Origin: Polymorphospora lycopeni | GTDB lineage: Bacteria > Actinomycetota > Actinomycetes > Mycobacteriales > Micromonosporaceae | Direction: 5' to 3' | Length of the DNA stretch: 64,000 nt | Assembly (NCBI RefSeq): GCF_042237075.1 | Contig: NZ_JBCGDC010000004.1 | Span: forward strand, 60,434-124,433 | In this document: positions 48,953 through 57,488 of the stretch, in pieces | Numbering within the stretch: the first letter of the stretch is position 1 | How the letters are laid out: each line of letters starts with the position of its first letter | Notes under the pieces: model-generated | Database searches by the model: none | Seen by the model: the letters and a program-made list of their open reading frames with translations, nothing else | Told to the model about the DNA's origin: nothing | Translations under genes and position numbers: made by a program

Positions 48953-51171
48953 GAGATCCCTGGGATGGACTGGACGATCAGGTCGATGAGTTTGATGCCG
49001 GCGAACGGCGCGACGAGTCCGCCGAGGCCGTACCGCCAGAGGTTGCGGCGCAGCAGTTCGGATGCGCTGGCCGGCCGGTACCGTACGCCGCGCAGGGCGA
49101 GCGGGACCAGGGCGACGATCACGACCGCGTTGAAGATCACCGCGGACAGGATCGCCGACTCGGGGCCGGCCAGTCGCATGATGTTGAGCGCGTCCAGGCT
49201 CGGGTAGATGCCGGCGAACATCGCCGGGATGATCGCGAAGTACTTCGCGACGTCGTTGGCGATCGAGAAGGTGGTCAACGCACCTCGGGTTATCAGCAGT
49301 TGCTTGCCGATCTCGACGATCTCGATGAGCTTGGTCGGGTCGGAGTCGAGGTCGACCATGTTGCCGGCCTCCTTCGCGGCCGACGTACCGGTGTTCATCG
49401 CCACGCCGACATCGGCGCGGGCCAGGGCGGGGGCGTCGTTGGTGCCGTCGCCGGTCATCGCGACCAGCCGCCCGCCCTCCTGTTCCCGGCGGATCAGGGC
49501 GAGCTTGTCCTCCGGGGTCGCCTCGGCGAGGAAGTCGTCGACGCCGGCCTCATCGGCGATCGCCTTCGCCGTACGGGGGTTGTCGCCGGTGACCATGACG
49601 GTGCGGATGCCCATCCGGCGCATCTCGGCGAACCGGTCCCGCATGCCGGCCTTGACCACGTCCTTGAGGTGGATCACGCCGAGCACCCGGGCCGGCTCGC
49701 CATCGACGTGTTCGGCGACGACCAGCGGGGTGCCGCCGGTAGCGCTGATGGCCTCGACGAGGTCGCCGACCTCGCCGGTCGGGTGGCCGCCGTTGTCGCG
49801 TACCCACTTCATCACCGCGGCGGCGGCGCCCTTGCGGATCCGGCGGCTCTTGCCGCCGCCGATGTCGAGGCCGCCGCCGGTGTCGACACCGCCGCCAGCG
49901 GCGAGGTCGACGCCGCTCATCCGGGTCTGGGCGGTGAACGGTACGAAGGTGGCCCGCGGCACGAGGCCGGGTTCCCGGGCGCGCACCCCGAAGGCGGTCC
50001 CGGCCAGCAGCACCACCGACCGGCCCTCCGGGGTCTCGTCGGCCAGGCTGGACAACTGTGCCGCGTCGGCGACGGTCGCCGCGTCGACGCCGCCGACCGG
50101 CAGAAACTCGGCGGCCTGCCGGTTGCCGAGGGTGATCGTGCCGGTCTTGTCCAGCAGCAGGGTGTCGACGTCGCCGGCGGCCTCGACGGCACGGCCGCTC
50201 ATCGCCAGCACGTTGCGCTGGACGAGGCGGTCCATGCCGGCGATGCCGATCGCCGACAGCAGCGCCCCGATGGTGGTCGGGATGAGGCAGACCAGCAGCG
50301 CGACCAGCACGATGCCGGTGACGCCGTCGTCGGTGATCGCCGGGGTGTCGGGGGCGGCGGCCTGGTGGCCCTTGGCGAAAATCGCCAGTGGCTGGAGGGT
50401 GACCACGGCCAGCAGGAAGATGACGGTGAGCGCGGCCAGCAGGATGTTCAGCGCGATCTCGTTCGGGGTCTTCTGCCGGTCGGCGCCCTCGACCAGGGCG
50501 ATCATCCGGTCGATGAAGCTCTCCCCGGTCTTCTGGGTGATCTTGACGACGATCCGGTCGGACAGCACCCGGGTGCCTCCGGTCACCGCGCTGCGATCAC
50601 CGCCGGACTCGCGGATCACGGGTGCGGACTCGCCGGTGATGGCGGACTCGTCGACGCTGGCGATGCCCTCCACCACGTCGCCGTCGCCGGGGATGATCTC
50701 CCCCGCCTCGACCAGGACGATGTCGCCCCGCTGGAGCTCGGGTGCGGGCACCGTCTCCTCGCGGTGGCGGCTCGCCGGCTGGCCCGGCCGCCAGCCGACC
50801 AGGCGGGTGGCGACGGTGTCCTTCTTCGCCCGCCGCAGGGTCGCCGCCTGGGCCTTGCCGCGCCCCTCGGCGACGGCCTCGGCGAGGTTGGCGAAGACGA
50901 CGGTCAGCCACAGCCAGCCGGTGACCGCCCAGGCGAACACCGACGGGTCGGTGACGGCGAGGACGGTGGTGAACAGCGCGCCGACCTCGACGACGAGCAT
51001 CACCGGGTTGCGCCACAGGGTGCGCGGGTCGAGCTTGCGCAGCGCGTCGGGAAGCGACCGGATCAACTGCCCGGGGTCGAGCAGGCCACCGCCGGCCCGG
51101 CCCCGGGCGACCGGTGCGCCGGCGGTAGCGGTGGTACCGGCGCCGGGCGGCGCCGGCGTGGTCGTGGTCAT
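48949..51171 (-). CDS. kdpB: KdpB, potassium-transporting P-type ATPase
   Basis: ATP-hydrolysing subunit, 740 residues. The phosphorylation motif DKTGT has Asp341; 'TGESAPV', 'MTGDGTNDAPAL' and 'AGNMVDLDSDPTKLIE' are all present. Between 'RMSGVDL' and 'RRIRKGAA' in the nucleotide-binding domain (about residues 424-441) is a glycine-rich stretch of the form GGGVDTGGGLDIGGG that E. coli KdpB lacks. ATG 51171 has AGAGGAAAGG upstream; the frame is open far beyond it but over the kdpA gene. Confidence 0.97.
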   Translation of the reverse strand: MTTTTPAPPGAGTTATAGAPVARGRAGGGLLDPGQLIRSLPDALRKLDPRTLWRNPVMLVVEVGALFTTVLAVTDPSVFAWAVTGWLWLTVVFANLAEAVAEGRGKAQAATLRRAKKDTVATRLVGWRPGQPASRHREETVPAPELQRGDIVLVEAGEIIPGDGDVVEGIASVDESAITGESAPVIRESGGDRSAVTGGTRVLSDRIVVKITQKTGESFIDRMIALVEGADRQKTPNEIALNILLAALTVIFLLAVVTLQPLAIFAKGHQAAAPDTPAITDDGVTGIVLVALLVCLIPTTIGALLSAIGIAGMDRLVQRNVLAMSGRAVEAAGDVDTLLLDKTGTITLGNRQAAEFLPVGGVDAATVADAAQLSSLADETPEGRSVVLLAGTAFGVRAREPGLVPRATFVPFTAQTRMSGVDLAAGGGVDTGGGLDIGGGKSRRIRKGAAAAVMKWVRDNGGHPTGEVGDLVEAISATGGTPLVVAEHVDGEPARVLGVIHLKDVVKAGMRDRFAEMRRMGIRTVMVTGDNPRTAKAIADEAGVDDFLAEATPEDKLALIRREQEGGRLVAMTGDGTNDAPALARADVGVAMNTGTSAAKEAGNMVDLDSDPTKLIEIVEIGKQLLITRGALTTFSIANDVAKYFAIIPAMFAGIYPSLDALNIMRLAGPESAILSAVIFNAVVIVALVPLALRGVRYRPASASELLRRNLWRYGLGGLVAPFAGIKLIDLIVQSIPGIS

Positions 51172-51191
51172 GGCCTTTCCTCTCACGATGG

Positions 51192-52847
51192 TCACAGCCC
51201 TTCGGCCAGCGGGCCGAGCGCGAGGGCGGGCAGGAAGGTCAGCGCCACGAGGATCACCGTGACCCCGGCGACCATCCCGACGAACAGCGGCCGGTGGGTC
51301 GGCAGGGTGCCCGCGGAGGCCGGGACCGGCCGCTGGCCGGCCAGCGAGCCGGCCAGCGCCAGCACGAGGATGATCGGCAGGAACCGGCCGAGAAGCATGC
51401 ACAGGCCGAGGGCGGTGTTCCACCACGGCGTGTTCACGGTGATGCCGGCGAACGCGGAGCCGTTGTTGTTGCTCGCCGAGGTGAAGGCGTAGAGCACCTC
51501 GGACAGCGCGTGCGGGCCGACGTTGAGTGCCGTCGAGGCGTTGCCGGTGGCGAAGGCGGCGGCGGTGCCGGCGAGGACCAGGGCCGGGGTGACGAGGAAG
51601 TAGAGCGAGGCGAGCTTGACCTCCCGCGCGCCGATCTTCTTGCCGACGTACTCCGGGGTGCGGCCGACCATCAGGCCGGCGACGAACACGGTGATCACCG
51701 CGAGGACGAGGATGCCGTACAGGCCGGCACCTACGCCGCCGGGCGCGACCTCGCCGAGCATCATGTTGACCAGCGGGACCATGCCGCCCAGTGCGGTGTA
51801 CGAGTCGTGGAACGAGTTCACCGCGCCGGTCGACGTCAGAGTGGTCGCGGCGGCGAAGGTCGCCGAGTTCGAGATCCCGAACCGGGTCTCCTTGCCCTCC
51901 AGCGCCGCCCCGACCGCCTGCGGCACCGTGCCGTGCCCGGTCAGTTCGAAGACGTTGGTCAGCGTGACGCTGGCCAACGCGAGGATCGCCATGACGGCCG
52001 CGATCGCGTAGCCCTGCCGGTGCTGGCCGACCATGCGGCCGAAGACCCGGGGCAGGCTGAACGGGATCAGCAGGATCAGGAAGATCTGCAGCCAGTTGGT
52101 CCAGGTGGTCGGGTTCTCGAACGGGTGGGCGCTGTTCGCGTTGTAGAAGCCGCCGCCGTTGGTGCCCAGTTCCTTGATGACCTCCTGGCCGGCGACCGGG
52201 CCGCCGGGGACGAGCTGGGTGCCGCCGGTCAGGGTGGTCACCTCGGTGCCGGCGGACAGGTTCTGCACCACGCCGCCGAGCATCAGCGCCAGCGCGCCGA
52301 CGACCGAGACCGGCAGCAGGACGCGCAGGGTGATCCGGGTCAGGTCGACCCAGAAGTTGCCGAGTTCGCCGGTACGGCCGCCGGCGAAACCGCGCAGCAG
52401 GGCGACCGCGACCGCCATCCCGACGGCGGCGGAGAGGAAGTTCTGCACCGCCAGGCCGGCCATCTGCACCAGATGGCCCATCGTCGACTCGCCCGAGTAC
52501 CACTGCCAGTTGGTGTTGGTCACGAACGACACCGCGGTGTTCCACGCCCCGTGGGGTACGACGGGGTCGAAGCCCAGCGACAGCCACAGGTGGTCCTGCA
52601 GGCGCTGGAACGCGTACAGGAACAGGATCGACACGGCCGAGAACGCCAGCAGGCCACGGGCGTAGACGCCCCACGTCTGTCCGGCCGTCGCATCGACCCC
52701 GACCAGGCGGTAGATGCCCCGCTCGACGCGAGAGTGCCGGGTGCCGGACACCGCGCGGTGGAGGTGGTCGCCGACCGGGCGGTAGGCGAGGACCAGGGCC
52801 ACCGCCAACGACACCACGAAAATGACGCCGGCCGTTGTCGTGGTCAT
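51192..52847 (-). CDS. kdpA: KdpA, potassium-binding and translocating subunit
   Basis: Channel-like subunit of the high-affinity potassium pump, 551 residues with about ten hydrophobic segments. Selectivity-filter-like loops are visible: 'VTNTNWQWYSGESTMGHL', 'ELGTNGGGFYNANSAHPFENP' and 'SASNNNGSAFAGI'. Length is normal (E. coli 557). ATG 52847 overlaps the kdpF stop; kdpB starts 20 bases after its end. Confidence 0.97.
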   Translation of the reverse strand: MTTTTAGVIFVVSLAVALVLAYRPVGDHLHRAVSGTRHSRVERGIYRLVGVDATAGQTWGVYARGLLAFSAVSILFLYAFQRLQDHLWLSLGFDPVVPHGAWNTAVSFVTNTNWQWYSGESTMGHLVQMAGLAVQNFLSAAVGMAVAVALLRGFAGGRTGELGNFWVDLTRITLRVLLPVSVVGALALMLGGVVQNLSAGTEVTTLTGGTQLVPGGPVAGQEVIKELGTNGGGFYNANSAHPFENPTTWTNWLQIFLILLIPFSLPRVFGRMVGQHRQGYAIAAVMAILALASVTLTNVFELTGHGTVPQAVGAALEGKETRFGISNSATFAAATTLTSTGAVNSFHDSYTALGGMVPLVNMMLGEVAPGGVGAGLYGILVLAVITVFVAGLMVGRTPEYVGKKIGAREVKLASLYFLVTPALVLAGTAAAFATGNASTALNVGPHALSEVLYAFTSASNNNGSAFAGITVNTPWWNTALGLCMLLGRFLPIILVLALAGSLAGQRPVPASAGTLPTHRPLFVGMVAGVTVILVALTFLPALALGPLAEGL

Positions 52848-52936
52848 CAGAAACGCTCCGGAAAGAGCAGTGCGGCGACCAGGAACACCGCCAGTCCGAT
52901 CGCCAGCACCAGGCCGACGGAGTTGACGACGCTCAC
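52847..52936 (-). CDS. kdpF: KdpF, small stabilising subunit
   Basis: A 29-residue single-helix membrane peptide (VSVVNSVGLVLAIGLAVFLV then AALLFPERF). The 'Y/FLxxALLxPExF' ending is the usual KdpF signature. It stabilises the KdpABC complex in the membrane. GTG 52936 starts inside the preceding small gene's stop (GTGA), and its TGA overlaps the kdpA ATG (ATGA), so three genes are coupled. Confidence 0.92.
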   Translation of the reverse strand: MSVVNSVGLVLAIGLAVFLVAALLFPERF

Positions 52937-53016
52937 AGTTTCTCCACGCCCCGCACCACGAGGGCCAGGGCCGCGAACAGCCCCACCGTCAACAGCACGA
53001 ACACCACGTCGGACAC
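52933..53016 (-). CDS. 27-residue membrane peptide leading the kdp operon
   Basis: A tiny gene (VSDVVFVLLTVGLFAALALV then VRGVEKL) with one hydrophobic helix and a basic end. AAAGGAG lies seven bases before GTG 53016, and its TGA overlaps the kdpF GTG. I recall similar short '..ALVVRGVEKL' peptides in front of kdpF in other actinobacteria, but the function is not known to me. It may be an additional small subunit of the pump. Confidence 0.75.
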   Translation of the reverse strand: MSDVVFVLLTVGLFAALALVVRGVEKL

Positions 53017-53189
53017 GCTGACTCCTTTGACCGAACCCTTTTCGCGCCCGTTGCGGGCCGCGCGCGGCCGCCTGTTGCGGGCCGCGCGTGACAACGAATA
53101 CGCCGCCCGCGATCGGGTGGACAGGGGCCATAACGCGACGATGACGCCAGGGAGACGTTTCTTGACGCCGTTTTCACGGCGCCGTCCGA

Positions 53190-54005
53190 TTACCGGGTCC
53201 GGCCGGGCCCCGGAGCCGGGGCCGGTTCGATGTGGTGCCGACGTACGAGCACGACGATCGCCAGGACCACCATGGTGACGATGGCCAGGAGCGAGAGCGG
53301 GTAGGGCCGGTCCGGATTCACCTGGCCCGAGATGAGGGAGAAGTCCCACATGGCGTGGATGACGGCCGGCACGGCGATGCCTCCCGACCGGCGCCGGATC
53401 AGGTAGAGGAAGTAGCCGGCGACCATGGTCGTCAGGACCTGGACGAAGGCTCCGGCGCCCTCGGTGAGCAGGTTGGCGGCATGGGCCACGGCGAAGATGA
53501 CCGTGGACCACAGGGCGACCATTCCCTCCCGGAAGCCGTTGGCGCGAAAGACGGTCACGCCCAGCCCGCGAAACATCAGTTCCTCGCCGACGCCGATCAG
53601 CGCCGCGGAGAGCAGGAGCGTCAGGGTGAAGGCGGCGCCCTTGCCTGCGAGGGCGGCGTAGTCGGTCACGACGACGGCGCAGGCCGCCATGCCGATGGGC
53701 ACGACCACGACCCAGCGCTGGACCGGACGGTCGTCCCGCAGGACCGGCGGCCACCAGCGCAGCCACGAGACGACCGCCACCACCAGGACGACCGAGACCG
53801 CCTCCGGCAGCGTGATGCCGCGCCACATCTCGTTCAGCGTCCCGGGCGCCGCGTACCTGGTCACCAGGCCACTGGTCAGGGTCAGCGCCAGCCCGTGCAA
53901 CACGATGAGGTAGGCGACGACCAGGCCGACGAAGGCGAGGACGGACAGGCGTCGCCCCCCGGCCGGCCGGACGGGTTCGCGCCGCGCGGGCCCGCGGGTA
54001 GCCAT
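53190..54005 (-). CDS. CPBP-family intramembrane metalloprotease
   Basis: A 271-residue membrane protein with about eight hydrophobic segments of the CPBP (CAAX protease/bacteriocin-processing) family. The three motifs are in place: EELMFRG (EExxxR), FAVAHAAN (FxxxH) and VIHAMWDF (HxxxD/N-like). Members are glutamic-type intramembrane proteases or bacteriocin self-immunity proteins. It lies alone upstream of kdp in the same direction, about 170 bases away, and is divergent from the large dehydrogenase gene. Confidence 0.9.
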   Translation of the reverse strand: MATRGPARREPVRPAGGRRLSVLAFVGLVVAYLIVLHGLALTLTSGLVTRYAAPGTLNEMWRGITLPEAVSVVLVVAVVSWLRWWPPVLRDDRPVQRWVVVVPIGMAACAVVVTDYAALAGKGAAFTLTLLLSAALIGVGEELMFRGLGVTVFRANGFREGMVALWSTVIFAVAHAANLLTEGAGAFVQVLTTMVAGYFLYLIRRRSGGIAVPAVIHAMWDFSLISGQVNPDRPYPLSLLAIVTMVVLAIVVLVRRHHIEPAPAPGPGRTR

Positions 54006-54247
54006 AACCGCAGGGTATTAGCGTTTGGCGCCCTTGACCGCGAGCTTCACGGATCGCCGGGCCGACCGCACGTTCCGGCCGAGAGCAGGCCGTTTCACCG
54101 GCCGGTGGGCGGGTACGACGCGGCACCGGTGACGGAGAGGGCGGTCGGCGTGGTGGACCTGGACAGGCTCGGTGACGCGACGGTGGGCAGCACTCCCCCG
54201 GACCGGTGGACGACCGCCATCGGCGACACGACCAGCGGGTGCCGACC

Positions 54248-57200
54248 GTGAGCCCGCAGCCGCTGCCCAGCCCGGTCCTGCGCCCGCCCGGCCCGGGCCG
54301 GGACGTCGACCTGACCGCGCTCGCGGCCGACCTGCGCGCCGAGGTCGACGGCGAGGTGCGCTTCGACGCCGGATCGCGCGCCGCGTACTCGACCGACGCC
54401 TCCAACTACCGGCAGGTGCCGCTCGGGGTCGTCGTACCCCGCACCGTCGAGGCGGCGGTGGCGGCGGTCGCCGTCTGCCGCCGGCACCACGCGCCGCTGG
54501 TCTCCCGGGGCGGCGGCACCGGCCTGGCCGGACAGTCCACCAACACGGCCGTGGTGCTGGACTGGTCGAAGTACTGCCACCGGGTGCTCGAGGTCGACAC
54601 CGACGCCCGGACCTGCCTGGTGGAGCCGGGCATCGTGCTCGACCAGCTCAACGCCCGGCTGCGGCCGACCGGCCTGGAGTACGGGCCGCGCCCGGCGACG
54701 CACGACCACTGCACCATCGGCGGCATGATCGGCAACAACTCGTGCGGCTCGACCGCGCAGCGTACGGGGAAGGTGGTCGACAACGTCGTCGAACTGGAGG
54801 TGCTGCTCTACGACGGCACCCGGATGTGGGTCGGCGCGACCGGTGACGCGGAGTACGACCGCATCCAGCGCGACGGCGGCCGGAAGGCGGAGATCTACCG
54901 GCAACTGCGCGCACTGTGCGACGAGTACGGGGCCGACATCCGGGCCCGCTATCCGCACATCCCCCGCCGGGTCTCCGGTTACAACCTCGACAGCCTCCTG
55001 CCGGAGAAGGACTTCCACGTCGCCCAGGCTCTCGTGGGCTCGGAGAGCACCCTGGTCACCGTCCTGCGGGCCCGGCTGAGACTGGTCCCGGTGGTCAAGG
55101 CCAACGCCATCGTGTTCCTCAGCTATCCCGACATCGCCACCGCCGCCGACGACGTACCCCAGGTCCTGGAACACCGGCCGATCGCCCTGGAGGGGATCGA
55201 CGACAAGCTCGTCGACCTCGAACGACGCAAACACCTGCACCCGCGCGCCCTGCACGACCTGCCCGAGGGCGGTGCCTGGCTGATGGTGCAGCTCGGCGCC
55301 GACACGCCGCAGGAGGCGAGGACGGCCGCCGACCGGCTGATCGACGCGATGCGCCGCGACGGCGGGCCGCGGGTGCACGAGTTCGCCGATCCCGTCGACG
55401 AGAAGCGGATGTGGGCCGTCCGGGAATCGGCGCTGGGCGCCACCGCGCGGATGCCGGACTCGGACCACACCTGGCCCGGCTGGGAGGACTCCGCGGTCGC
55501 CCCGGACCGGCTCGGCGCCTACCTGCGGGGCCTCCAGCGGCTTTTCGAGGAGTACGGCTACCAGGGTGCTTCCCTGTACGGGCACTTCGGGCAGGGGTGT
55601 GTGCACACCAGCATCCCGTTCCGGCTGCGCTCCGCCGACGGCGTACGGCGGTTCCGGTCCTTCCTGGAACGCGCCGCCGACCTCGTCGCCTCGCACGGCG
55701 GGTCGTTCTCCGGCGAGCACGGCGACGGCCAGGCCCGTGGCGAACTGCTGCCCAGGATGTACGGCGAACGACTGACCCGGGCGTTCGGCCAGCTCAAGGC
55801 GATCTTCGACCCGGACGACCGGATGAACCCGGGCAAGATCATGCCCCCGTACCCGCTCGACAGCAACCTGCGGCTCGGCGTCGACTACGACCACGGCGAG
55901 GTCGAGACGATGTTCGCCTACCCCGACGACGACGGGAAGTTCGGCGACGCGGTCCTGCGGTGCGTCGGCGTGGGCAAGTGCCGGCGCCACGAGGGCGGGG
56001 TGATGTGTCCGTCCTACATGGTCACCCGGGAGGAGGAACACTCCACCCGGGGCCGGGCCCGGCTTCTGTTCGAGATGCTCGACGGCACGGGCCGCGGCGG
56101 CACGATCGGTGACGGCTGGCGCTCGACGGCCGTCCGCGACGCCCTCGACCTCTGCCTGGCCTGCAAGGGCTGCCGGGCCGACTGCCCGGTCAACGTCGAC
56201 ATGGCCACCTACAAGGCGGAGTTCCTGTCCCACCACTACGCCGGCCGGTTGCGGCCCCGCTCGCACTACTCGATGGGCTGGCTGCCGGTGGTGGCGGCCG
56301 CCGCCGGTCTCGCACCGCGCGCGGTCAACGCCGCCGCGCACGCGCCCGGGCTCGGCCGGCTCGCCAAGCTGGCCGGCGGGATCGACCCGCGCCGGGACAT
56401 CCCGGTCTTCGCCGCCGAGTCGTTCCAGCGCTGGTTCGCCCGCCGTACGCCGGCCGGGGACGGCTCGCGCGGCGAGGTGGTGCTGTGGCCGGACACCTTC
56501 AACAACCGCTTCCACCCCGCCGTCGGCCGGGCGGCGGTCGAGGTGCTGGAGGCGGCCGGCTGGCGGGTGCGGGTGCCCGGCCGTACGGTGTGCTGCGGAC
56601 TGACCTGGATCTCCACCGGGCAACTCGGGGTCGCCCGGCGGGTGCTGCGGCGCACCGTGGACACGCTGCGCCCGTACCTGCGGGCCGGCACCCGGGTCGT
56701 CGGCCTGGAGCCGAGCTGCACCGCGGTGTTCCGCAGCGACGCCCACGAACTCTTCCCGGGCGACGACGACTTCACCCGGCTGCGCGAGCAGACCGTCACC
56801 CTCGCCGAGCTGCTGCACGACCACAGCCCGGGCTGGCGGCCGCCGCGGGTGCCGGCCCGCGCCCTGGTGCAGACCCACTGCCATCATCACGCGATCCTCG
56901 GCACCGCCGCCGACCGGGCGGTGCTGGCCGCGGTCGGCGTCGACGCCGACCTCCTGGACTCCGGCTGCTGCGGGCTGGCCGGCAACTTCGGCTTCGAGCG
57001 CGGGCACTACGAGGTGTCCCAGGCGTGCGCGGAGCGGGTGCTGCTGCCCGCCGTCCGGGGCGCCGCCGCCACCGACGTCATCCTGGCCGACGGATTCAGC
57101 TGCCGTACCCAGGTCGAGCAGGGCGCGGCCGGTGGCCGGTCGCCGATCCACCTGGCCGAGCTGCTGCGCGCGGGGCTGCACGACGGGTCCGTACCGGATC

Positions 57201-57340
57201 CGCCGGAGTCCGGCTGGGGCGACCGGCCCGGGCCGCCGTCCCGGCGGGCCGGGTGGATGGCCGCCGGGCTCGCCGGGCTCGCCGCCGTCGGGCCGGCCGC
57301 CGCGCTCGCCGTACGGGCCGCCGCCCGGCGGCGACGGTGA
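54248..57340 (+). CDS. FAD-linked oxidase / Fe-S oxidoreductase fusion (D-lactate dehydrogenase-like)
   Basis: About 1030 residues. An N-terminal FAD_binding_4 domain ('VVPRTVEAAVAAVAVCRRH', 'LVSRGGGTGLAGQS', 'IGGMIGNNSCGS') is followed by an FAD-oxidase C-terminal domain ('YGHFGQGCVHTSIPF', 'GEHGDGQARGELLPRMYGE'), a 4Fe-4S domain ('CLACKGCRADCPVNVD') and two cysteine-rich CCG units ('VCCGLTWISTGQ', 'GCCGLAGNFGFE'). It should oxidise a 2-hydroxy acid and pass electrons to the membrane. The end adds a hydrophobic helix and RRRR tail, perhaps an anchor. GTG 54206 is an alternative start. Confidence 0.9.
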   Translation: MSPQPLPSPVLRPPGPGRDVDLTALAADLRAEVDGEVRFDAGSRAAYSTDASNYRQVPLGVVVPRTVEAAVAAVAVCRRHHAPLVSRGGGTGLAGQSTNTAVVLDWSKYCHRVLEVDTDARTCLVEPGIVLDQLNARLRPTGLEYGPRPATHDHCTIGGMIGNNSCGSTAQRTGKVVDNVVELEVLLYDGTRMWVGATGDAEYDRIQRDGGRKAEIYRQLRALCDEYGADIRARYPHIPRRVSGYNLDSLLPEKDFHVAQALVGSESTLVTVLRARLRLVPVVKANAIVFLSYPDIATAADDVPQVLEHRPIALEGIDDKLVDLERRKHLHPRALHDLPEGGAWLMVQLGADTPQEARTAADRLIDAMRRDGGPRVHEFADPVDEKRMWAVRESALGATARMPDSDHTWPGWEDSAVAPDRLGAYLRGLQRLFEEYGYQGASLYGHFGQGCVHTSIPFRLRSADGVRRFRSFLERAADLVASHGGSFSGEHGDGQARGELLPRMYGERLTRAFGQLKAIFDPDDRMNPGKIMPPYPLDSNLRLGVDYDHGEVETMFAYPDDDGKFGDAVLRCVGVGKCRRHEGGVMCPSYMVTREEEHSTRGRARLLFEMLDGTGRGGTIGDGWRSTAVRDALDLCLACKGCRADCPVNVDMATYKAEFLSHHYAGRLRPRSHYSMGWLPVVAAAAGLAPRAVNAAAHAPGLGRLAKLAGGIDPRRDIPVFAAESFQRWFARRTPAGDGSRGEVVLWPDTFNNRFHPAVGRAAVEVLEAAGWRVRVPGRTVCCGLTWISTGQLGVARRVLRRTVDTLRPYLRAGTRVVGLEPSCTAVFRSDAHELFPGDDDFTRLREQTVTLAELLHDHSPGWRPPRVPARALVQTHCHHHAILGTAADRAVLAAVGVDADLLDSGCCGLAGNFGFERGHYEVSQACAERVLLPAVRGAAATDVILADGFSCRTQVEQGAAGGRSPIHLAELLRAGLHDGSVPDPPESGWGDRPGPPSRRAGWMAAGLAGLAAVGPAAALAVRAAARRRR

Positions 57341-57488
57341 TCCGGCTGTCCGCGACGGCGNCGCCGTCCCGGCGGGCCGGGTGGATGGCCGCCGGGCTCG
57401 CCGGGCTCGCCGCCGTCGGGCCGGCCGCCGCGCTCGCCGTACGGGCCGCCGCCCGGCGGCGACGGTGATCCGGCTGTCCGCGACGGCG
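57234..57488. repeat. Perfect 127-bp duplication around a single N (assembly join)
   Basis: Bases 57234-57360 are identical to 57362-57488, separated by one N at 57361. The repeated segment covers the end of the dehydrogenase gene and the start of the next gene. The length, 127, is a common maximal k-mer in short-read assemblers, so this looks like two contigs with an unmerged k-mer overlap. The true sequence probably has one copy. Confidence 0.9.

Noticed and set aside
51172..52674. Upstream extension of kdpB to a 1241-codon frame
   Set aside because: The extra 500 codons overlie kdpA in another frame and are arginine/proline-rich; kdpB has a good start with a ribosome-binding site at 51171.
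53017..54405. Upstream extension of the 27-residue kdp leader peptide to a 490-codon frame
   Set aside because: The extension runs over the CPBP protease in another frame and has no family features; the ribosome-binding site supports GTG 53016.
57341..57464. Second copy of the dehydrogenase C-terminus as a separate coding segment
   Set aside because: It is an exact copy created at a contig join with an N and has no start of its own.
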